Shown here in pieces: positions 55,501 through 64,000 of a DNA stretch of 64,000 nt (position 1 is its first letter; the number at the start of each line of letters is the position of its first letter). The notes below the pieces were generated by a model. That model saw only the letters and a program-made list of their open reading frames with translations, was not told where the DNA came from and searched no databases. The stretch is from Perca fluviatilis (taxonomy: Eukaryota > Chordata > Actinopteri > Perciformes > Percidae), in contig NC_053126.1 of the NCBI RefSeq assembly GCF_010015445.1, positions 11,285,778 to 11,349,777 on the forward strand. The letters are read 5' to 3'. Made by a program: the position numbers and the translations under genes.

Positions 55501-57569
55501 AGAAGAAATACATCGTCATTAATTGTTCAACCCAACCATACAAAAATGGAATTGAGTAAAGTAAAAATGTAATAAAATACATAAACAGATATTGCAGTCA
55601 GTACTGTACCCTGTTAATGAGGGAATATTAGTGTCTACAGTGTTCAAACTTCCTAATTTAACTCTTTATCATCAATGTAATACATCATTAAACCCATTTT
55701 ACATCAGTTTGTTTTTAGTCTGAAGGTGGTTAAAAATACCAAAGCTTGTATAGAAATCTTCAAACAAATAATAAAAACAAAAAGGATTGGGGGGAAATGT
55801 TACACAATTTCCTAAATCCTTACCATGCCTGGGCTTTTTATCAAATTATTTTGTAACATGAGGATTCTTTGTCTGAATTGATCAGAGGTTGATTTGTCTG
55901 CCAATTATTATATTAAGCTTTACTTATTTACATATAATTACAAGTACAGCTTTTTAAACAATGCCTTTTCAAAGAGATGTAACATTTTAGCCACAAGACG
56001 TGTCTCCTTTGCTTGGGTCTGTCTGAATCCAAGGCACAGCTTTGGTTGAGGACTGTAAAGCCGTCACTGAGGTTCTTAAAAGGTAACTAAAGACTCCAAT
56101 GCAAATCTGAGCTCAGCTACATACTGTAGCTAGTGCTGGTGGTGCTAAATTCAGAGGAAAACTACTACAAATTCTACTAGCATTATACTCCTAACTGATA
56201 TGTGAAGAGAGGATAAATACCTACTCCTCCGGCAGTGGTGGAAAATAACTAAGCATATATTTACTCAAAATACTTTCTTTTTTTTTTTTACTGCTATACA
56301 TTTGACAGCTTTAGTTAGTTAATATGCAGCTTCAGACTAATAATACAAAATATGATCAACAAATAAGTTGTTTGATTATGATAGAACTTAATGCATCCCA
56401 AGAGGGGAAATTCACAAGCTACCCTGCAGTTATAAAGTAATTCAAATGAGCCCTGCCTTGACCAGCTGCAATATTAAATGTAAAGTATTTACATATCAAT
56501 GCATCAATAGTAAGAATGCAGTAATATGAAATGTGCCATTCATAATGAGTATTTTTACTTTTGGTTACTGTGGCATTGCTACTTTTGTGGCATTAGTACT
56601 ACTTCCACCACTGTCCTACAGCTCCTCAACTACAAACCAGATTAGAGCTTAGGCTTTGTTAACAAGTATTAGATGATGATGATGTTATAATTTGGCACGA
56701 GTTGTTTAACAAATGAAACTTGTGATTGCAGAAATGTATTGAATATCTGATTGACTTATCTGTAGAAACATAGTTTAATTATGAACCAATCTTTTGGTCT
56801 ATTTATAAGTTGAGCCATGAAAATAAAAAAATGAAAAGTCCCTGAAGTAAGAAACAAACACTGTACTGCACTTTACACATGTAACGTAACATAACATAAC
56901 AGTAACACAGGAATCCTACAGGACAAATAGGAAGAAAAGTCCTCTGAACTGCATTTCAAACCTTTTGTAAAAATGTAAATTCTACACTGAAAAATATTTA
57001 ACTAAATAATTAAAATATTGATTTTTAATTAAAGTTGGTCACACAACAATAAAAAGTAAAGCAAGGACCAAATCAGCTTGCATCTGACTGGAATGTCTGT
57101 CCCAAGTCCTTTTTGGATTTGGTAAAAAAATAAGTTGGACTTTAAAATGTTTTCTCAAAAAAGGAATGCCTGCAAGATCAATTTAAAAAAAAAAAAAAAA
57201 TCTTCAGCCTCTTTAGCTGTAATCAAACTTCAACAAACATCAAACAAAGTGTACCTGAATGTGGCTAAACCTTGTTAACTTAACTTCAACACCTTGTGAA
57301 CTATTGCACATTCCACATCCACTGCACCATGTCTCAGTAATATTATCAAACGCATGGAACAACCCAGCAAAATCAAAAAGTCTTTTTACAGTTGATGAAC
57401 CGCCATCTTCTCAAAACCTGCAGGATTGTCCTTCATGAATTTGCTGGATTTTTTTTTGTTTTGTTTTTTTATAATTGGGGATGCCTAAGGAGAGGTATAC
57501 AAGGTGCCTGAAGGCTGGGTAACACACCTGCAAACACAGCTGCCCAGCACCCTTGTCCTCGCAACAATC
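55501..57569. other. Stretch between mrps7 and mif4gd, probably mif4gd 3' UTR in part
   Basis: No coding exon is seen. The sequence is A/T-rich with poly-T and poly-A tracts (56277-56289, 57183-57200). It is either 3' UTR of mif4gd or intergenic. Confidence 0.5.
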
Positions 57570-60500
57570 CTAATCGGCTATTTCGCTGTAGTAGTACTTG
57601 TGGGCGGTGCTGCTGAGCAGCCAGCCTCCAGCCCTGAACTCCAGGATCTCCAGCAGCAGCAGACGGGCCATGGAGGTGAGGCCCTCCTGTAGCAGGAAGC
57701 CGTCCCGCAGCAGGAAGAACAGCTCGTCCATCCGCGGGCTGTTCACCTTCTCCAGCTGCTCTCCGATGCGATGCAACTGCAGCACCAAACAGTCCACCTG
57801 CCGAAGGAGGCGCAGGAGATGTCAGGGACTTGTGACATAAAGACGCCCTCGTGAAGTATGGTTTCTTATGTGCACATATATTTATAAAACTATCAAACAA
57901 AGGATGTTATAATAATAATAATAATAATGTTCCTTATAATATTTATTGTTTTGAAAAATGGATATTCAATCAATCAGGATACAAGTGGCCAAAATGGGTT
58001 TCCTCAGGAGGGTGGCTGGCGTCTCCCTTAAAGCCAGGACACACCAACCAGACGGCCGACCGTCGACAGAACGCGTCACATGGGTTTGTTTTCTCCGGAA
58101 ATTCAAAGCCAGACTGTCATGGCGGCTGTTCAGAATACGATCTCATATTGTACTAAAATAGTTCATTGAAACATGTTTCTGAGAACATTTTAAGCAAGAA
58201 ATAGGCCGTGCAGTTGCTGAATCTGTCTTCATTTCAGATCAACAAAGGTCAATTTAAAAGATTTTCATCAGATTTTGAGAGACTCTAGTCACCTCATTCC
58301 GCTTGCCATTTCCGGGTGAGTCCCGACTGCCCTGCCGCCGACTGAACATGTCAGGTCGGCCAAAATGAACGCCGACAGACCCCCCAGAACAGATTCGAGT
58401 CACTGACCTCGCCAGACTGTCCAACGGCCGATTTTCGGCCCTGTGTGTCGCGGCCTTTAGAAATAGGGTGAGAAGCTCGGGTTATCTGTGAGGAGCTCGG
58501 AGTAGAGCCGCTGCTCCTTTGCGTCGAAAGGAGCCAGTTGAGGTGGTTCGGGCATCTGGTGAGGATGCACCCTGGGCGCCTCCCTAGGGGGGTGTTCCAG
58601 GCACGTCCAGCTGGGAGGAGGCCTCGTGGAAGACCCAGGACTAGGTGGAGGGATTATATCTCCACCCTGGCCTGGGAACGCCTCGGGATCCCCCAGTCAG
58701 AGCTGGTTAATATGGCTCAGGAAAGGGAAGTTTGGCGTCCCCTGCTGGAGCTGCTCCCCCCGCGACCCGACCCCAGATAAACGGACGAAGATGGATGGAT
58801 GGATGGATGGATGGATATTCAATCTTTTTACCCATTAATAAATTAAGATGAAAGAGGATATACTCTGAAAAGAAATGTTTGTAATATTACATGTTTTGCA
58901 TTTAGGGTCATTCATTTTTCTCAAAGTTTTTGTATCCACGAAGAGTGATGGTGTCGTAGAAATTGTATTTTTTAAGAAAAGGATGAGGTTTTGTATACTT
59001 GGTTTCCATGGTGATTGGATAGCCGAAAACATTTGTGAACTAGAAGGGCACTCAAAGAGCACAGACCTTGGCCAAGGTGTTCCCTATCTCACAATTTTTC
59101 CCAGTCAGGAAGTCATTTTTCCGATCATTCCAAGACCACATGAATGCAGCACACACGCCCTATCTCGCAATGCTAACAAAAGTTTGTAAAAATGTGTGTA
59201 TCCGCCCCATGATTCAGCTCCAAAATGTAATGGGTTCTTCCTTGGCCCATGCTACACCCTTCCACCAAGTTTTTCTGTAATCCTGCTGACAGAGAAACAA
59301 ACTGACAAACCGAACCGAAAACATGACCTCCTTGGTGGAGGTAATAGTGTACTGGAAAAGAGTTGCGCAACGGACTTGCTTGAAGGTCACACGGGTCTGC
59401 AACTCGCAGTGTGTGCGCATTCCCCAAGTAAGAAATGAGGAATATTGCTACCATTGCCTGTGACCCAGGGCACTGGCCTAAGAAACTGGAAGTGCTCCTA
59501 AATACTTTTGGGACAAATGTCCGCACATGCATGATATTTATCAATATCAGCACTGTTCTTTTAATAAGAATAAAAATAAAACAATATAAGAGCTTACAGT
59601 GAAAAAGTAGTTTACCAAATAAACATCTAAACTAATAAAATTTATATAAAAAAGGAAATAACTACACATTCTTCCTCACCTCCTCCTCATTCATTAGAGC
59701 ATCTGGTTGGGCCAGCCGGATCAGACAGTCATACACAGGATGCACCAGAGCCACCATCGGCATGTTGTTCACCTAAATGTCAGACAAACAGAGACCGCTT
59801 ACAGCAGCTGCTATCATAGTTAAAAACTTTTGTTAAGGTAACTGTGTGAATGCCTTGACAATAATAAATAAAAAAAAATGTGCACCTGACCGTCACTATA
59901 AAAGAGTCAACCTGTGAATAATGACAATGGCCATTATCAAGGATGAAACCTGAGTTCCTGTGAAAGTGAACTAGGGCCACACCTTTCAGGCTCATTTTCC
60001 CACCACTGTCATATTAAACACTTATACTGTATAACCACACTTACAAGCCATATTTTCAAGATGTTGCAGCAACAAGAGAGGCACATGTAGTGTTTTACTA
60101 CATTGAACAAAAGATACAATCAAAGGCATTACAAGGTGACAGCTAAAAGAAAATAAATTCAAGCCATTTTACAGATGCTTTGAGACGCTCCAGACTTTTT
60201 TAACAATGCAGCTCTGGATTTATAATTAAGACAATATAACATATTGAAGTTTGACATACCTTAGCGGGAAACAACAATAACTTACTTTGAGGTAGTCGAA
60301 GATGTTACAGATGAACGTGACGTAGCACACCCACTCCTGCAACGAGCGCCCCCTCGTCTCCTCGCGGTTCTTGAACTCCTGCTGGAGCCGGTTCAGCAAA
60401 TTTCTCCTGAACACATTTCCATTGTTCTGCTTGGCCTCGGCCTGCACGCGGTGACCAAGAGAGGTCAGAAAAACAGGTGGAGTATGGACAAAATGTCAGG

Positions 60501-61127
60501 AAACATTGAAGTGTAGGTAAGCGGTCTTAAGAGCCTCCTGTTGCTCGAGTGTAAACTACCAAATAGGCATTAATAAGGTAAGAGGATGAAGAATGTGGCT
60601 AAGTCCTGCTCTGGTTTCTTAAATCTCTCTGTCTTAATGGTGCTCAGTGTCTTGATCAAAGAAACTAATGTGGATAACAACTACTGTTAAATGGACAACC
60701 AGTACATCAAACTGCAAACAGTATGGACCTGCACGATGGTGTAGCAGATGCGTCCAGCTTCTTTGCTGAACACCTGGTCCTTTAACGACTGATCCATGAT
60801 GATATCGGATACCTTCTCCAGGTTCACTGAACTTGGATCTGAAGGAAACAAAACAGCATTTACAAAAAAAGATTGTTTGAAATGTTTATCATTTACACAG
60901 TGGCTGCTGAGTTCTTTTATTGTTTACGTCTCAACAACATTATGACAACGCAGGAAAGGTTTTGAAAAGTATTAAAGACGTTTGCAACATTGACCTGGAA
61001 TGCTGAAATTCCTATAAGTCAGTAATAAGAGGACTATAACATGCTAACCTTTCAAGGCTGTTTTCAGCAACATCTGTGTGTCCAGGTCAAATGACTGGAT
61101 CCTGTAGTCATCAGTGGTGTTTTCCAT
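57570..61127 (-). CDS. mif4gd: MIF4G domain-containing protein (SLIP1)
   Basis: Five coding exons, 61127-61049, 60838-60729, 60441-60286, 59772-59680 and 57797-57570, join in phases 1, 0, 0, 0 to give 221 aa (human 222). It starts MENTTDDYRIQSFDLDTQ. Conserved segments are LEKVSDIIMDQSLKDQVFSK, LLNRLQQEFKNRE, EWVCYVTFICNIFDYLK and the end HKYYYSEIAD. Almost the whole protein is one MIF4G-type helical repeat domain. In vertebrates it bridges stem-loop-binding protein on histone mRNA 3' ends to eIF4G and so supports histone mRNA translation. A 5' UTR exon further upstream, near 62000, is likely but not defined. Intron 4 contains an RTE copy with a nested DNA element. Confidence 0.96.
57972..58810 (+). 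mobile_element. 5'-truncated RTE-type LINE, split by a DNA element
   Basis: The frame 58538-58780 begins MRWFGHLVRM and contains RRPRGRPRTRWRDYI and LELLPPRPDP, typical of the C-terminal end of fish RTE (Rex3/Expander-like) ORFs. A (GGAT)n tail ends the copy. The direct repeat ATGGATATTCAATC at 57958-57971 and 58811-58824 is its target-site duplication. LINE sequence is present on both sides of the insertion 58031-58456 (GGGTGGCTGGCGTCTCCC before, AATAGGGTGAGAAGCTCGG after). It lies in mif4gd intron 4, antisense to the gene. Confidence 0.85.
58031..58456. mobile_element. TIR DNA element, copy 2, intact
   Basis: This 426-bp element starts AAGCCAGGACACACCAACC and ends GTGTGTCGCGGCCT. TTA flanks it at 58028-58030 and 58457-58459. 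It shares end and internal text with the outer element in sumo2 intron 1. The 3-bp TTA duplication fits PIF/Harbinger. No coding capacity is seen. Confidence 0.75.
58789..58817. repeat. (GGAT)n tail of the RTE copy
   Basis: About seven ATGG/GGAT units mark the 3' end of the LINE. Confidence 0.9.
59035..59345 (+). mobile_element. Interspersed repeat fragment, LINE-like 3' end
   Basis: Text such as GGGTTCTTCCTTGGCCCATG, CACCCTTCCACCAAGTTTTT and CCTCCTTGGTGGAGGTAATA is a common fish repeat that I associate with LINE 3' ends. Boundaries and class are uncertain. It lies in mif4gd intron 4. Confidence 0.45.
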
Positions 61128-61479
61128 GATAGATGGTAGCATCCAAATTACACCTTAAGACTGTCACGCTGGAAAGAGTCAGACAGTATTATTTACTGCC
61201 TTTTTGATGGGATTTTCAAAAGTAACGCAAGCTTTTCACACACATTGAAGTTCTGCTTCAAGCTTTGGCACAAAATACATTACAGACAGAGACCGCAGAA
61301 CAATTTGTGTGACAACAATGACGGCAAAATCCTGTGCTGTCATCAAACTGGCTGCAGCCACAGCTCATTCACTGAGGGATAGGAGGGATTATATGGGCAC
61401 ACTCGGGTCAACCAAAGGGCCACCCAATACCCCAAAATCAACAGATGTAACACAACCACAAAGCATTCTTTGAAATTGT

Positions 61480-61870
61480 GAGGTATGCTCATTACGTAAC
61501 TTACGCTACTTTACGTTAACGTTACATCTAACGTTAGCTAACGTAAAACGTCAACTTGGGTAACGTTATTTGGGTTTATCCTTCTTATATACTGTCTATG
61601 GGTTTATCGCTGGGTTAACGAGAGTAAATATGAAGCGTTAACACAATTGTACGTCTTGTTGTGAACACACTAACGTTAATAGATAACTAGCGTTAACTTA
61701 TATAGAATTAGCTAGCTTGTGTGCTTCTTCTCAATTGCAGAAACCTAACGTTAGCGTTATAGACGAGTAACGTTAGCGTCAAGTTTTATACTTAACACAA
61801 CGTTACCTACATTTACGCTACAACCGCCCGCCAAAAGAAAGAAACGGGTTAACGTTTACCAGATATCAAG
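61480..61870. repeat. Cluster of TAACGTTA-type palindromic motifs
   Basis: Many copies of TTAACGTTA, CTAACGTTAGCTAACG and AACGTTAGCG occur in about 390 bp upstream of the mif4gd coding exons. The same motif recurs near other gene starts in this window (23300-23460, 30225-30240, 30460-30475, 33725-33745, 62690-62705). Confidence 0.7.
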
Positions 61871-61979
61871 TTGACAGAAGAGCCGTCTGTCTTACTTAGC
61901 TACATTTCGAAAAAAATAAGGGACTAAATTACCTAAAATGTGCGCCTATTCTTTACATCTAAGCTGGACATACCACTTA

Positions 61980-63351
61980 GGTAGACGTAACTTAACTCGA
62001 CGCAGCCTTTCAAAGCTCCAAGCTAAAGTATCACCGCAAGATACATCTCTGCCTCTCTTCACCTCGCCAAAAATAACGTAATCACCACAGACTGTATAAA
62101 ACAGGTAACCACGAAACGAGGGCTATTTATGCATAGACACGTCCTTATTCTCGTAGTCACAACACGTATCTACATTCTGCCTAATTTGAAACTTTTATTT
62201 TGAATGTTTTCACCGAAAATACTATTATAAAATACTATATATAGGACCCTCTCGAAAATGAGATGACACATCTCAAGAGGTATCCTCGTACAATAAATAA
62301 ATAAATATCTGCTTTGACGCTAATGGGATGATACAGTCTATAAGGATGAGGACAATCAGTGTTGAGTTATTTCCGACGTGTTGAAGTGAGGCAGTGGTTG
62401 ATCTTGTTGCGATATTTCTGCTTTGAGAGGTGGAGTCCACTCCCTTGTATCTGACCCGGAAGTAATGCTAGCAAATGTGCTTTCGGCTTTCTTTAACTGT
62501 CTATGGTGGCTTGCAGTAGAAAGTTATTCTTGTCCTATATTAACGTACGTGTCGGGGTTCATTACTGTAGCTGCACCGGTATTTATGAAAGACTGTTACT
62601 ATAACCTAAGTGTCTGTCTGCCTCTGTCACTGTTGCAGCTCTGTGCCTCTGTACAAAGTCAACAGCTGCTCTGTTGTTGTTGTTAGCTTAGCTAACGTTA
62701 GCCCCAAGGTCTCACTGCATGCCCTCTACATGCTATGACTGTGAGTGTAATTTATTTGGTCCTCATAGCGTTTTATGCGTGTTGCTGGAATTGATTTAAT
62801 ATTTTCTTTAGATATTATTATATATATTTTTATTTTTTATATTTGGGGGTTGGCGACAGTATCTAGAAAGTCCATCGAGGTAGAAGTGCCACAAACTTCT
62901 GCACTCTTGAAAAAATGTCATGAATGAATGAAGTTGTTAATTTTGACTGGGCTTACAAGACACCACACATTAACACAAGTCAGATACAGGTTACTGCGTT
63001 TTTATCATTTTCAAACAAACCGCGTTTTGTTTTAGATTATCGGATTTTCATACAGCAAAATGTATAAATCTCTGTATTAAGTTACTTTAAAAGTAACTAA
63101 ATACATTTACTCAAGTTAACCACAGTATAGTTTAGACGTACGTGTACTTTACTGCTACTATGTTTAGGCTACTTTGCAGGTTACGTACAAAACGTATGAG
63201 GATTTTATAAAATGTGCAGTTCAAACTATCTCTACCGTGCCATGCTTTAGTTTGATATGTCTATAATTTTGGATTTAACTAGATATTTTCTAGGTCAATC
63301 TTCTAAGTGAAACTTACAAAACACAAATAATTCATACATTTTTTTCTGCAG
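61980..63351. promoter_or_regulatory. Head-to-head 5' region of mif4gd and slc25a19
   Basis: The region lies between the mif4gd 5' end and slc25a19 exon 2. It should contain both promoters and at least one non-coding first exon of slc25a19, because the coding exon begins with a splice acceptor (TTTTTTCTGCAG ending at 63351). I cannot place the first exon confidently. Confidence 0.5.
62454..62463 (+). promoter_or_regulatory. ETS-type site ACCCGGAAGT
   Basis: An exact CCGGAAGT core, the binding site of GABPA/ETS factors, lies in the presumed promoter of slc25a19. Such sites are common at nuclear genes for mitochondrial proteins. Use is inferred. Confidence 0.45.
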
Positions 63352-63380
63352 TGCTAACAGGAATCTGAGGCTGTGGAGTC

Positions 63381-64000
63381 ATGGTGGGCTATGACCCTGG
63401 GGCTGTGTGTACAGCCTTCTCACCAGAGGAGGCAGCCATGGCTGGGTCAGCTGCTGGGATGGTCACCAGGGCCCTCATCAGCCCCTTTGACGTGCTCAAA
63501 ATCAGATTTCAGGTAATGAAGAAAGTAGTCACTGTGTGCAGTTGTCAGGACTCACCGCAGCATCCAGATGCTGACAGAATGAAGTTCAGTAAGCATTCAT
63601 GCTGATTTTGAAGATATTTGAATCAAAGCAAAAATGCAGTGCACCGTAATGTTTTTCAATATTTTCACATTTCAAGCGGTAAAATATACTATACTGTATT
63701 TGGAGCCACACAAAGTAATAATGTAAATTTAAAGCACATGTATCATCAGTTGTTGGCTCTTTACCGTCTTAGCGTCACATTTCGGCAGCTGAACGATCAT
63801 GATAAATTGTGTTATAGAACTTAAATATGTTGTCAATGCTGTGTGTTCATCCAAATTTGTTTTCCCCACAGCTGCAGATTGAGCGCCTGTCTTCATGTAG
63901 GCCCGAGGGGAAGTACCAGGGATTATTTCAGGCATCCCGGTGCATTTATTCAGAGGAGGGACTCTCTGCTTTCTGGAAGGGCCACGTCCCTGCACAGCTC
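63381..64000 (+). CDS. slc25a19: Mitochondrial thiamine pyrophosphate carrier, 5' part
   Basis: Two coding exons are visible, 63381-63512 and 63872-64000. The second is cut by the window end, leaving 87 residues in frame. The start MVGYDPGAV matches human SLC25A19 (MVGYDP). [14 protein letters not shown] carries the first mitochondrial-carrier signature Px(D/E)xx(K/R). Exon 3 continues LQIERLSS and [18 protein letters not shown]. The exon with the start codon begins at 63352 and includes 29 nt of 5' UTR. The carrier imports thiamine pyrophosphate across the mitochondrial inner membrane in exchange for nucleotides. The remaining carrier repeats lie beyond the window. Confidence 0.95.

Noticed and set aside
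57469..57900. 143-aa minus-strand frame with Ala/Gly/Arg-rich text
   Set aside because: A second frame over the GC-rich last exon of mif4gd; the frame at 57570-57797 carries the conserved protein.

Overview
The window is vertebrate nuclear DNA, almost certainly from a teleost fish. It has multi-exon genes with GT-AG introns, long (CA)n/(GT)n microsatellites, and a typical fish mix of repeats: Tc1, hAT, L1, RTE and tRNA-derived SINEs. No bacterial, plasmid or CRISPR features are present. I cannot name the species from sequence alone.

Gene order from left to right: a CD7-like single-Ig-domain receptor (minus, 4425-6434, with a second signal-peptide exon at 7824-7890); jpt1 (minus, 13831-23736); sumo2-type SUMO (minus, 25223-32685); nup85 (plus, 33619-42330, 19 coding exons, 652 aa); gga3 (minus, 43832-52138, 17 coding exons, 701 aa); mrps7 (plus, 52390-55193); mif4gd (minus, 57570-61127); and the first two coding exons of slc25a19 (plus, from 63381, cut by the window end). 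From jpt1 onward this is the order I know from human 17q25.1 (JPT1-SUMO2-NUP85-GGA3-MRPS7-MIF4GD-SLC25A19). I rebuilt every exon from splice sites, and all reading-frame phases join without a frameshift.

From sumo2 to slc25a19 the strands alternate. This gives head-to-head promoter regions (sumo2/nup85, gga3/mrps7 with only 251 bp between start codons, mif4gd/slc25a19) and tail-to-tail ends with closely facing poly(A) signals (nup85/gga3, mrps7/mif4gd). The genes share no single pathway. They cover nuclear-pore assembly, SUMO modification, trans-Golgi sorting, mitochondrial translation, histone-mRNA translation and mitochondrial thiamine-pyrophosphate import, with a lymphocyte-type receptor at the left edge.

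The spaces between exons hold most of the unusual structure. Three nup85 introns have a long (TG)n tract in place of the usual region before the 3' splice site. sumo2 intron 1 contains a three-layer nest of mobile elements. A second copy of the outer element of that nest sits inside an RTE retroposon in a mif4gd intron. A 1.1-kb foldback element lies upstream of the CD7-like gene. A TTAA-flanked element carries a 24-bp perfect palindrome centred on TGACGTCA. I found no clearly new multi-gene system. The nup85 splice-site arrangement and the duplicated CD7-like first exons are the observations I would follow first.
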